From: Cristatella mucedo
Taxonomy: Eukaryota > Bryozoa > Phylactolaemata > Cristatellidae
DNA: 64,000 nt
Reading direction: 5' to 3'
NCBI GenBank assembly: GCA_009760855.2
Contig: WPIO01000009.1
Span: 2,418,501-2,482,500 of the forward strand
Shown here: in pieces, positions 37,925 to 49,139 of the stretch
Layout: every line of letters starts with the position of its first letter
Position numbering within the stretch: position 1 is the stretch's first letter
Position numbers and translations under genes: made by a program
The notes under the pieces: generated by a model
The model's input: only the letters and a program-made list of their open reading frames with translations
The model's database searches: none
Told to the model about the DNA's origin: nothing

Positions 37925-38110
37925 TTAATGGTGAGCCGTGATGGCACACTAGGTAAGGCGGTTACTTTCACGACCTCGGTCCCGAGGTCGTGGGTTCGAT
38001 TCCTGTGGTGGGCGATTCTTTATCGCCACTGCAAGCGGTGTTGATAGCCGTAAAGGCTCTTCTGTCGCTATACAAAAAGAGGCCGTTTAATCAGCTAGGA
38101 TTTATTTATT
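37925..38110 (+). repeat. tRNA-derived SINE type I, best copy
   Basis: A-box TGGCACACTAGG at 37942-37953 and a perfect B-box GGTTCGATTCC at 37993-38003, 51 bases apart as in tRNA genes. The body contains AAAGGCTCTTCTGTCGC and AAAGAGGCCGTTTAATC. Serves as the reference for the other type I copies here. Both internal pol III promoter boxes are intact. Confidence 0.9.
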
Positions 38111-38692
38111 TAATTGTCTTGCAGTTTGCCGATTTTAGCCAAGTTTCGGTTAAGGTGAGCAGGTCGAGACCTTTTTCAGAAATAAGGTCGCTTATTACTT
38201 GAGGTTTTAATGCACATTGAGCGAGGATTCTAAAGTCAAGCCTTAAGTTGAGCCGCCGGAATTATAGCAGGCCTGATAACCAATAAGTCAGCGACATTCG
38301 CAGTTATGCTGGAGAGAGAACGCGCTGAGCGGCTCGAGGCTAATGCTGGGACTACCAAACGAGTGGGTACTCGCAGCTCCCGCCAAACGAGCGGCATCTC
38401 AGCTCGCGGCCCCTGTGCGTTGGCTCTGGGGCGCTTTTCCTTTAGTAATGCATAATTCACGGATCTTAGCAACAGCAATAACTTATAGAAATGCATTTGA
38501 ACTGCGACGAAGGAGCGCTAATAGGTCTGCACCGTCATAACTAACATGCATTTTACAAGCCGCCGGCGTATCTAATGGCACCGCCGCCGGCGTGGGAGAC
38601 CGAGCAGCCCGAAGCGGTAAGCGCTTAGATGTCCATGGACACGCAATTTCTTACGCGCTACGGTCCAACAACAAACACAAGCTTTAAACAGG
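38111..38692. other. Unassigned
   Basis: No gene or repeat recognised. Ends at the target duplication of the hAT element. Confidence 0.4.
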
Positions 38693-41416
38693 TCTTAGAT
38701 CAGGAGTGTCCAACACGTGGCCCGCGGGCCACAACCCGGCCCGCCGAGGTCTTCTGTGCGGCCCAAACCGTTATCCAAAAAGTATTTGTCACTCCATGTT
38801 TTTCGTTGATTTGTAATCATTACAAACGGCGATATAAGGTGCTGTAATGTACTTCACGCGCGCGTGAAGCGTGAAAGTGTCCGAATGGCTATTTTCGCGT
38901 GAAGGTACAAGTATCGATTTATTTTGCTAGCCTTCATGTGAACATTGTGGCGTGAAGGGGTAATATATTTTTGCTACAGCGGCGCCATTACGATCACATT
39001 TATAACGTTTCCGCAAGCGGAATTTAACTTTTTCACACTGTGGATAGAAAAAAAGAGCCGTTTCTCAGCTGCTGCTGCACGAACTGGAATCAGTCAGGTA
39101 GGTTTTTCAAAAAACACGTATTGCTCAACTTACTTACTAATACTAAGATATTGCTGTGATAAAATATAAATTAATCAATTCGTAACTGATCTGTTTTTTT
39201 ATTTAACAGAGAAAAATGGCGGCGAATGAGAATACTAGAAAAAAACAAAAAATTGACGTAGAAGGAAGACTTTTCAAAGCATCTTGGATTGTAGACTATT
39301 TTGTAATGGAACGCTTCGGTAGGATAATTTGCCTAATATGCCAAGAAACAATTGCCGTTGCAAAGGAGTACACTGTTAAGCGACATTTTTCAACAAAGCA
39401 TGGCGACAGGTGCGACAGCCTGACTGGTCAACTTCGAATTGATCGCGTGAACTCGTTGAAACAGAGCGTCATTGGACAGCAGTCATTGTTTACGGCAGTC
39501 AGCAACAAGTCTGAGGCTTCAACCGAAGCAAGTTTTTTAATAGCTGAAGCTATAGCTAAGCGGGGGGAAGCATTTTCCGATGGTGAATTTGTTAAGGAAT
39601 GTCCCAGGCTGTTTACTGGTGTGGTCTGTCCAGAAAAGAAGTCAGAAGTAGAGAAAGTCAGTCTTTCTCATCAAACGGTTGCGAGAAGAGTTGACGAGCT
39701 TGCATCCAACATAGAAGAAAGTCTCGCTAAAAGACTTGCTGAATGAGAATTTTATTCTCTTGCGCTCGACGAAAGCACGAAAATAGCGATACGGCTCAAC
39801 TGTCGGTGTTTGTACGCGGAGTAACAGGAAAGTTTGTCATTACCGAAGAACTGTTGGATATATGTTCAATGAAAGGCACTACAACGGGGAGGGATATTTT
39901 GGATCAGGTCAAGAGGGTCCTCACAAAGTGTAATCTTCCTGAAACTAAATTGATTGGTTTAACCACAGACGGAGCCCCTTCAATGACAGGTAGACACAAT
40001 GGATTTGTATCTTTAATGGTAAAATTAGTACCTCACAAAATTGTCAGTCATCACTGCATCATCCACCAAGAACAGCTGTGTGCAAAGGTCTTGAGCATGC
40101 AACATGTAATGGACAATGTAGTTTCAATAGTCAATGTGATAAGGTCTCGTTCGCTAAACCACAGACAATTTCAGGCTTTCCTTGAAGAGTTGGGATCAGA
40201 TCATTGCGATGTTATTTACTTCTGCCAAGTCAGTTGGCTAAGTAGGGCAAACACGCTAGCCAGGTTTTGGTCACTTCGGGACGAAATAAAAACATTTATG
40301 ACAGAAAAGGGAAAAGATGTTGGCTTCCTCGATGACCAGCAGTGGTTGAATGACTTGGCTTTTTTGGTGGACATGACCAAACATCTTGCAGATCTTAATG
40401 TCAAACTCCAAGGTAAGGATCAACTGGTCCATACAATGTATGAGTGTGTTGTCGCGTTTGTGCAAAAGCTGAAACTTTTCCGAAAGCACATAGATCAGAA
40501 GAAACTGTTACATTTCACAACACTAGCAACAAGATCGCCTGAAATGCTGGCTCATATGAAGTACTCCACTCTTGTTAGCAAACTTGTTGATGAATTCAAA
40601 GAGAGGTTTCAGGATTTCCAACAACATGCGGATGACACGAACATGATTAGTAATCCATTTAATATCGATCCCTCTGATGCATCTGATGAATTTCAACTCC
40701 AACTAATCCACATTCATAATGACAGCAATTTAAAAACTGCTTATGATCAGCATGACCTTGTTACCTTTTACAAGCAGTATGTTTCATCAGAGTCTTTTCC
40801 TAACCTAGCCAAACATGCTTGCAGGTAATTGCACTTTTTGGCAGCACATGTTGCTGTGAACAGCTTTTTTCCAGACTGAAAAATGTGAAAACAAAGACTC
40901 GATCCGTTCTCAAAGATGAACATTTATCAGGAATCCCTAGAATTGCCACATCCACTGTTGCAGCAGATGTCGACTTTTTATGCAGACAGAAACAATGCCA
41001 AATATCTCATTGATGCCTGCAGTGCAGAAGACATTGAATACCTGTGGCATTTAATTAATCCGAAGACATTAATATTATGTGAGTCCTTGTCATGTAATTT
41101 TTTAAGTTTTATATGTTTCTGTCTTCATGTTATTAAGATAAAAATCCAAAAGTAAAAGATTGGCCATAAAATCTATCAAACTATTTTCCAGGACACATGA
41201 TTACATTTTTATTATTTATTATTTTTAATTATAATTATGCTAAAATACTATTGTATTGTGGTTTATTTGTTAAGTATAATAGTAATAGTCATACTAAATT
41301 ACGATCTTATTTTCTGATGCGGTCAACTACGCCAATTTGCATGTGGCCCCCGGACCTTTACAATTTTTTTAATGTGGCCCCCCAACGCAAACAGGTTGGA
41401 CACCCCTGTCTTAGAT
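38693..41416 (+). mobile_element. hAT transposon with 8-bp target duplication
   Basis: The element spans 38701-41408 (2708 bp). Identical TCTTAGAT duplications flank it at 38693-38700 and 41409-41416. Terminal inverted repeats: CAGGAGTGTCCAACACGTGG on the left, and CAGGGGTGTCCAACCTGTTT read inward from the right. An 8-bp duplication and CAGGGGTGTCCAA-type ends are typical of hAT/Charlie elements. It carries a transposase gene with a 5' intron. The exact duplication suggests fairly recent insertion, while the coding frame is broken. Confidence 0.95.
39216..41013 (+). pseudogene. hAT transposase (ZBED/GTF2IRD2-like), broken
   Basis: The first part (39216-39743, 176 codons) has a zinc-finger-like CLICQ...KRHFSTKH segment. 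The second (39743-40828) has STKIA/SDTAQLSVFVRG, MKGTTTGRDIL, GLTTDGAPSMTGRHNGF and the CIIHQEQLCAK region, the hAT catalytic core. The third (40819-41013) has LFGSTCCCEQLFSRLK, the hATC dimerisation domain. An in-frame TGA at 39744-39746, a frame change near 39780 and another near 40815 break it. A 5' untranslated intron is visible (GTAGGT at 39098, TTTAACAG ending 39209). The order and completeness suggest a recently dead or misassembled copy. Confidence 0.9.
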
Positions 41417-42377
41417 ATATCGATTTTCGTATGCGATGCTTGCTAGAATGCGGTTTTCGGAAGAATTCTGCAACGGACAACAAATACGCGTAGGCACACG
41501 CCGTGTGACAAGGCAATATATTTCAAAGAGCTTAACAAGTGATAGATCAAAGAGAGTAAGAGCTGTTTGATGTGATGTAAAGAGGTTCGTTTTGAAATCA
41601 TAATTCTAACAGCACCAGCAACGATAATGATGACAGAGACGAATAACTATTTGATCTTCAACCAGAAAATAGGCATATAAATAACAACTCAAATAATTGT
41701 ATTTTTTTTTATTTATTTAATAACTGGTGGGGTACATGGTCGGCCTAGTACAAAAAGGCTATTTCGTGAAGAAGCTATAGACACAGATATCATTGCATTT
41801 TATTACATTATAGCAGCTCTATTATTTTATACTCTCATGTTCTAACGGTACAAAATGCATGAGATTTGTATTCTCGGCAATGCAGTCACAACTGCTGCAG
41901 GCTTTCTATGAAGGTTTTCTAGTTACATTCCACGAGCACAATGCGGATGCCAATGCCAAGTTTTTGAGATGCCGTAATCGAAACAACGTAGGCAACGGAA
42001 GACTTGACGAGTTTTAAAATCAATCACTTTTAGGGAACTCAGATGTCCGTTACCCGTTTGTCCAATCATCTCGGGACCTACGCGGCGGGACCCATTCGTC
42101 TGAGACCTAGTCGCCTAGTCGACCTCGCTCACCCGCGGCCGAGCGGCCGTGCGACCGTTTCTCGGCCGAGCTCGGGCACGCCTTGCGGCGGTTCCAAAGC
42201 GCGAACCGGCTGCCCGGAGAAGGAACCGCTATTGCCAGCTAGAAAAGCGCCGGTCGCAGCGGCAGACCGCAGCAAAGGAAGCAGCCGCCGCGGCCGCTTC
42301 TCCGCGCGCGACGACCCGCGGCCGGCGAGGAGCCGAGAGCCGAAGCCGCAGCTCGGCGGCGGCGGCGGTGGCGCTCA

Positions 42378-42418
<41 letters not shown>

Positions 42419-42500
42419 TCAGGCGGCAAGTGCGCCGATCAGTGCGCCCTGCGAGCCTGCTCGCCCTGGGAGCAGCCGGAGGCGGCTCCCAGGATACAGA
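41417..42500. other. Unassigned; GC-rich (GGC)n stretch at 42100-42500
   Basis: 41417-42040 shows nothing. 42100-42500 is very GC-rich with a GGC run at 42356-42420, giving Ala/Arg-rich frames. A GC-rich island is split here by the LINE that follows, since similar GC-rich sequence resumes after 42985. Confidence 0.4.
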
Positions 42501-42985
42501 GCAAAGTTCTTACGCTGACCCACAAGGCCCGCCACGGCTTGGCTCCTTCGTACCTAGCTGAACTGCTGCATCAGTTTCAGCCTGTTCGCGCCCTCAGGTC
42601 CTGTGTGGACAATAAATTAGCTGTCCCATTCCTCCGCTTAAAGACAGTTGGCGACAGAAGCTTGAGCTCTGCAGGTCCTAGACTGTGGAACTCGCTTCCA
42701 CAATTCTTACGCAACGACATCTACTCTCCAACTGCCGACTATGGCACATCTTTTTCAGCGGTCCTGAGCTGCTACTTCCATGCTACTCACTACCTCAACT
42801 GCTCTCCTAACTCTGCTATGCTTCCCACTTTCTCTTTGTTGCGTGAGACGAAGTCTGTTGGGTACCGAATGCGTACCGAAAGCCACTTAGGCTGTGAGTG
42901 CGCTATACAAAACTCTCCTGCGTAACACCCACATGGTCTTTATGACTTTGTGGAGTTACTGACGGAGATACAACAACAGGGCGTC
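42500..42985 (+). mobile_element. LINE F2 C-terminus and 3' region
   Basis: Open through 42925: LTHKARHGLAPSYLAELLHQ and LRLKTVGDRSLSSAGPRLWN, then the 3' region (CTCTCCTGCGTAACACCCAC). Best-preserved F2 C-terminus here. The open frame runs back into the GC-rich sequence, producing a 258-codon chimeric frame. Confidence 0.9.
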
Positions 42986-43825
42986 GCCTCCGGCGGACGA
43001 GCTGGAGGTAGTGCGTCGAAGCGCGCCGCCGCGACGAATTACGGTGGCCGGAGGGAGACACAGGCTCCACCGCCGCCAGGAGGGGAAAGTCTAGGAAAAT
43101 GCTAAGTGCTGGAGAGAGAGCGCAAAAGTAAATAATTTTCGCGCGCTACCGGAAAGCTTTTGCGACGGCCGGCTGCTCTGAAATAACGGAAGTTCTCGCC
43201 GCGCGGGTACTTCGACGCTTTGCCAAAGGTGGGAAAACACTCTCGCAGCCTTGCCCGAGCGACCTTTATGTTGCAGCTCTTCGTCGGCACGGTATGCCAA
43301 AACAGCGCTCTGCTGCGGCCGTCCCGGCGGGTGGCTGTGATTAAAATCGGCCCGCACCAAATTTAGACACTTTCATAGCTGTTCGACGCATTCTGCACGG
43401 CGCCGAAGCGGCACTAAAAACTACGCTAATTTGACTGCTCGCATTTTAATCTCAGGAGAGGAGTTATGCGAAGTCGAGCCTGTCGGCATGAAAATACTGG
43501 TAAAAACACGACAGGGAAGCGCACGAGAGCAGCAAGCGTCACAGCGTCCCAGCGTTCTGAAGTCGTAGGATGACGCGCCACACCTCACTCGGCGTTTCCG
43601 AGCTCGGTTGAAGAGCCCGCAGGGCGGCTGCTTCTCGGCTTCTCTCTATTCAAATGCGGCCCGCATCGCGCACGTGGCGAAGCAGCTCATTTCGCACGAT
43701 TTTAACCGTTCAGCTCTCTCCTTGTCAGCGTCCCCACCGATTTTGGCGAAGTAAAATTAAATCTTTCTACACCCGCCAAGATATATATGACGACGCTTTT
43801 AAGCAGCACGCGATATCTTTTAAAC
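42986..43825. other. Unassigned, GC-rich
   Basis: Continuation of the GC-rich island, no recognisable gene. Confidence 0.35.
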
Positions 43826-43990
43826 CAGCGGTTCTCAGCCTTCATAATGCCGCGACCCTTAGATAAACCCCAACCATAGAATTATTGTGTGCAAAATGTG
43901 GAAATGCGTGCTTTTCGATGGTCTTAGGCGACCCGTGCGAAAGGGTCCTTTGACCCCAAAGGGTCGCCACCCACAGGTTGAGAACCGCCG
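43826..43990 (-). mobile_element. SPIN/URR1-like non-autonomous hAT, complete
   Basis: 165 bp. Ends CAGCGGTTCTCAGCC on the left and GGTTGAGAACCGCCG on the right are inverted repeats. Flanks TTTTAAAC (43818-43825) and GTTTAAAC (43991-43998) fit an 8-bp hAT duplication with one change. The minus strand reads CCTGTGGGTGGCGACCCTTT, AAGACCATCGAAAAGCACGC, and TGGTTGGGGTTT. It shares its interior with the copy at 31013-31199. Confidence 0.85.
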
Positions 43991-43998
43991 GTTTAAAC

Positions 43999-44818
43999 CA
44001 CTCGCGAGTTCTTTTTAACTAGTTCACTGGCCTTTGTGGATTGTTGCATTGGCTAGATGGATAACTCAATGCAGCGGAGACCAACATTGAAGCTAAAAAT
44101 ACAAAGAGCGAGCAGAAGGGAGAGGAAAGTGGTGCGCCTCTCCAGGTCGGACAGCGAGTGAGAGAGGAAGATTACGAGAAGGAAGCCAATAGTCACGTGA
44201 TCAGCCAGACGACGCCCGAGCTAGGTGTGACGCGGGCTGTGGCTGACGCTCGCATGCGTCAGCTCAGCCTGCTGGATGATTGATTTGGACTGCATGCATT
44301 CGCGTCCGGCTTCACGCTGAGAGAGAGAGAGAGAGAGCTGGAGTGCCGGCGGCAGCTTCGGCTGCGTGCAGCTACAACGCACGGTGAAGCTGAGACGTCT
44401 ATGGCTGCAACGGGCCAAATAACACGTCCCGTCGCCCGGGCAGGCTGCGCAGGTAGGCGCGCGCCGGAGGCGTGCAGTCTTCTGCGCTCGGAGCTTGAGC
44501 GCGCGAGCGCACTGGCTACGCGGCTCGCCGGCGGAGTGCTGACAGCGAGCCAAACGCGAGCGAAACTCTCACTCCGTTCCAAGTTATTTCTTGGTGAGCA
44601 CTTGAAAGCAGCCGGCTGTGACCGGGCTGCTTGAGTTCGCAAAGTCGTTCATCCATGTCCGATAGGCTCCGCATCGCAAGGCTATCGTTGGAGTTTGAAG
44701 TTTTTTCCCGCGTGCATGTCAATGTACTGACCAGCGCATTGCCGATTGCCTTTGCTGCTACCCCTGCGGCGGAACTTGTGCAGAGTCAACTGCGGGCGTG
44801 TTAAGTAGCTCACCAACG
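43999..44818. other. Unassigned
   Basis: Short (GA)n at 44320-44337. Overlapping frames at 44221-44642 have no recognisable domain. Confidence 0.35.
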
Positions 44819-44935
44819 TTAATAATAATAACAATAATAATTCACTTGATAAAGCGCCCTCAGAGAACTTAATCTCTCTCTAGGCGCTTTACATTTGCTG
44901 TAAAGTGAAATGCAATTGAAAGGTAAGTAAAATGA
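44819..44935 (-). mobile_element. LINE F1 solo 3' tail
   Basis: (AAT)n, TTCACTTGATAAAGCGCCCT, stem-loop, GCGCTTTACATTTGCTG, and about 30 bases more. Confidence 0.85.
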
Positions 44936-45919
44936 CGTTGGCTAGGTATACTTGCGTTCTGACCTATCGTCGGGGATTTCACCAAGGGACTGCCGATCCT
45001 CAATCGCGACTACGTATTTTCAGCACGATCATGTAGGCACTGTGAAGGGCAAGATCGTACACTGTGTGCGATAGAATCCCTCCTGAAAGTGCGTTGACGC
45101 CCCCTACTGCAAATCGCGTACTACGAGAAAATTGAATGCCGATACACTGAACAGCTCAGCAAATCAGCGACTGCCGTTTCTGTCTCATCCAACAAGTCTT
45201 TTTCATTTCGGAGGCAGCAACAAATTTCCATACGAGTAAAGTATCGTCGCCGCAAAAGTTGGAAACCCTATAGCAATTAAGCCACCGTTAAGGTGGTGCT
45301 GCATCAGGGGGTATCTTGAACTGATCGCGGACCTTTGATGGACACCCTAAAGCAAGGATAGCTGTTGCTTCGTCACCAACAAGGAGCATTACGGAAAATG
45401 ATATTTTCTAATTTTTTTTGTAAGGTACGTTTTCTACCCTCAGGTATGTGGAAAGATATCGTACATTTTCTTATCCTTATTGTACAGAGTAAACGTTGAC
45501 CTAAACTAAATGTATGAGTACGTCATTTAGACATATGAGTTAGTTGCCGTGAATGCAGTGTCTTCTAGAATCCAATCTCGAGTGGAATCGAGGCTGTGCT
45601 TGAGTTACTTGTACTTGGCCCGAGTCTCTTGCTCAAACCTTTGCCTCAAAGTCTTGGAAGAGCTTTAAGTTCGGAAACAGACATGCGTAAGCTGGTACAA
45701 GCCATCGTTTTTATATGATACAAACTGAGTTATCGTGTGTATTAAGATCCGGCTAGTAAGACCAATTTTTCTAGCTCAGATATAGTACTTTAAAAAAATG
45801 CTTCCCTAGTAATGCGACGCTTACCGATTATACTAAAGTCGGCAGTTGGGCATGTTTTCGTGAATGTCGCTTTCTGATCAGCACTAATGATAATAATTAT
45901 TCAATAAGGAACAAACACA
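44936..45919. other. Unassigned intergenic
   Basis: No gene or repeat recognised. Confidence 0.4.
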
Positions 45920-45921
45920 AG

Positions 45922-46006
45922 AACACACACACACACACACCCATAAACGAACGCAACACGCACAAACACACGCGCGCGCACATTCGCGCGAGTACGCGCG
46001 CGCGCG

Positions 46007-46043
<37 letters not shown>

Positions 46044-46054
46044 GCGCGCGCACA
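45922..46054. repeat. (AC)n/(GC)n low-complexity tract
   Basis: Mixed AC and CG dinucleotides. Confidence 0.95.
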
Positions 46055-46333
46055 GACACACATTTATATCCCTATTAATTAAAGCTAGAAAGTCCGCCAT
46101 GCGGCCTTGGCGGTCCCCGACTCTGGATAGCGAATAGGAACGCAGCGTTCCCGAGTTGCAGACGGCGGGAACGTCTGTCTGAGTTAACGTCTGACTTGAG
46201 TTAAGAATTACGCCTAAGCAAGTACACAGGCACACTCGATGACAAAACATAGTGTATCAAGAGGTAATAGTCATTTATTTTCAGTATTGTATTTCTACTA
46301 TGTGTCAGCGAAGCGAGTTCATACGCTCACTCG

Positions 46334-46335
46334 TA

Positions 46336-46389
<54 letters not shown>

Positions 46390-46484
46390 GTATGTATATA
46401 TATATATATATATGTATATATATGTATATATATATACATATATACGAGTATATATATATACGTATATATATACTCGTATATATG
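46334..46484. repeat. (AT)n microsatellite
   Basis: Interrupted AT/GTAT repeats of about 150 bp. The Tyr-Ile frames across it are artefacts. Confidence 0.97.
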
Positions 46485-46729
46485 GCTTACCTGCCTTAGC
46501 GACTCTCTTCTCACATCGCCTCACATCAAGCCTCTTGCTCTCTTTTCTCTGGTTTCTAGATTTATCTTACCAATCCTGAGTCTTATGGAGACCTTGCATT
46601 TAGTTCCTGTCACCTTTAAAATTGAAATGTTTTCCAAGGGATATCGCTAAGCCCCTGACTTATCATTGTAAGTGAAAACTGAAAAAAAACATCATTTTCT
46701 TGCCAGACATGCGTCAAAAATAAGAATAA

Positions 46730-46915
46730 CTCTTGCAGCTGTGCCTAATCCCGGAGGTGAGTGCTGGTTTATTCCGGTCCAGTTCTTGGATTCAAATCCT
46801 GGAGGTGGCAAAATTGTATTGCATACGGACAAAGGAAAAATGCCCACTGAAAAAAAGGTCTAAGTAAATAAGGCTTCTCTGTTGCTATAGAAATGAGGTC
46901 TTTGAATTATCCTAA
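46730..46915 (+). repeat. tRNA-derived SINE type I, diverged
   Basis: TGCCTAATCCCGGAGG on the A-box side, GATTCAAATCC as B-box, then GGCTTCTCTGTTGCTATAG and GAGGTCTTTGAATTATCC of the type I body. Confidence 0.65.
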
Positions 46916-47309
46916 CTTTGCTAACTTTGTGTTCCAATACATGCAACACAAGTGCATGTTATTATTAAGAATCGGTTGTTGTGTTGTGTTTCCAGCTTAA
47001 GTGAAGAGCTTCAAAAAAGAATAAAGTACCATTATAGCGTCCTAAAAATACTATCTCCTTCAAATCGTTTAATATGTATCAACCCAAGAGTCATAAAGTT
47101 TGAAATGCATAGTCAACCATTGCAGAATAGATGGAAGTCCAATAATTTATTTAAATGCATTAGCACTTCACACCATTACAAATAAATGGAAGAACCTTTT
47201 ATTTACCTAATTTTTTCTCAATAGGACACATCCTTTTTTTCAGACGCCCAATGGATACAGCCGATTAATATATAGTAAAAAATACTAACCCTTTGTAAAG
47301 CACTCTAAG
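46916..47309. other. Unassigned
   Basis: AT-rich, nothing recognised. Confidence 0.4.
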
Positions 47310-47545
47310 AGAGGTTGACCTCTATAATAATAAAATAATAGCTATTATTATTATGATCATGCATTTCTGAAGCACCCTCATGAACTTGATCACTTTCTAG
47401 GCTCTGCACATATGCTGCAAAGGAAGCGTGATCGAATGGTTAGTGGTATCCTATCCAGATATATTACATATGCCATAGTGCTCCAGCCCACGACTGCGGT
47501 TGTTAAAGGTGAGCACCTTACCCACGGACCAAAAAAGCTCGATGC
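47310..47545 (-). mobile_element. LINE F1 3' fragment adjoining SINE head
   Basis: 47310-47450: AAT-rich tail, AAGCACCCTCATGAACTTG, TTTCTAGGC and GGAAGCGTGATCGAATGG. 47455-47545: minus-strand GTCCGTGGGTAAGGTGCTC with CAGTCGTGGGCTGGAGC, resembling the SINE head. Whether they are one unit is unclear. Confidence 0.6.
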
Positions 47546-48575
47546 CATTTAAAAACAATTGCCTGCGAAAAATAATCTTATCGCATCCATCCTACCATAT
47601 TTAGTAAGCTTTTAACAGCAACCGAGGCTTTCTCTTTATTTCTTGTCGATAAAGTAAAGAGCAAAAAATATAAATCAAAGAGTAGCAGATGTGTTAATAT
47701 AAGAAAGAAAAGGCCCAGAATAAATATCAGGGTCGTTAATTCTGAATGAGAGTCCAATCTATTCGACATCTTACTCCGGCAACATGTGTGACGAAAGAAG
47801 TTGGAGCAGCAAAATGGTTTCAGGCAATATGGCAGCAATTACATTCCGAATAGAAAAATTAAAAATATTCTGCTAGCTAATGCTATCGTTGTTCTTAATT
47901 CTGGGAGAGAATAAATCTTTGGTTTTGTTCACGCCTTTCTGAATGATGGGTAAAAAGCCAGCACAACTCGTATATGTAAATTAACATTCTGTATTACATT
48001 AAATTTTTTTTCAAACATTCATGAAAAATATACGCATTCATATTTATTTAGAAACATCTTTACTGGTTGAAATGGAACACATTTTTTCAATCTATGGTCG
48101 ATATTTACGATAACTAACAATCATCCTTAGCAGGAATACCAGGCAGCGTTAAGTGTGCTATGAATGAACCAAATTAACTAATCAGGAATTACCTAGCTTT
48201 TGCGTATTTTTAATAAAAATAATTTGCAATTGTCCTATGTATAGGCGATTGCATGAGTTTTTTTATTTTCCTCTATTAAGATGTTGCTGCTTTAAGGAAC
48301 TGCTGAAGCTTTTAAATCAGTAGAGCAGGCTCAAAAGCTAGGTCAGTGGACATTCAGACATGTTTTCAAAAGTAAGGTTGCAGTGTTTAGAGATTTCTAC
48401 GTGGATATGCGATAGTTACATGTATGCATAGAATTATGAAAAAAATCTAAACGGCTGAAAATTTCAAAAGCGCACTTTTATCTTTTCATATTTTAAGGCA
48501 ATTAAATTGCCTACATTTGTTGATCTTTTTGGCTATCCTACTGGGTGTTGGTTATCGTAAGCCATAGCAATTATA

Positions 48576-48621
<46 letters not shown>

Positions 48622-49135
48622 ATTTTAGGTATATATCTAATTTAGGGCACATTGTTAATGTACAGTGGGTAGACAATATGTGGTGCAAAATGTAGAAAAT
48701 TACAGGATACAAGCAGTAAAGCTTCAAATATTGAGCCTTTGGCAATTTAAATAGTTTAATACGTGTGAGAGCAAGATTGGTGATCAGGGAACTTCAAATG
48801 GATTAACAAATGGCAATCGGCAGGGAGGAGGAGGCACCGGTGGAATTGGGTTGACCTGCTTAGGTTTGGGGGTGACCTGCTTATTTATTAAGATGGTGCC
48901 AGGCCCACACACATGATACACCCATTATTTCTTAGAGGCATCTAGAGCAATAACACTCTAAAACCGGTTATGCCTGTCTTTCCGAACCATCCATCCTTCT
49001 CTTAAAACTTTAAATTCAAATATACAGCATACTATCAACACACAGTTGTTTTGTTCAATCTTGTCGCTCGGTATAGGTTGGTTGGGTGGGATTAGGTTGG
49101 TTGCACAATGACCTTGTGAATTCGAACTTAGGTAA
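47546..49135. other. Unassigned, AT-rich, with (TA)n at 48577-48626
   Basis: Only the (TA)n microsatellite is recognisable. Confidence 0.5.
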
Positions 49136-49139
49136 AGTC

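Noticed and set aside
37933-38010. True tRNA gene
   Set aside because: Both boxes are good, but the same unit recurs diverged at several sites with a common non-tRNA body, so it is a SINE head.
45922-46484. Frames rich in Val-Cys or Tyr-Ile
   Set aside because: Translations of (AC)n and (AT)n tracts.
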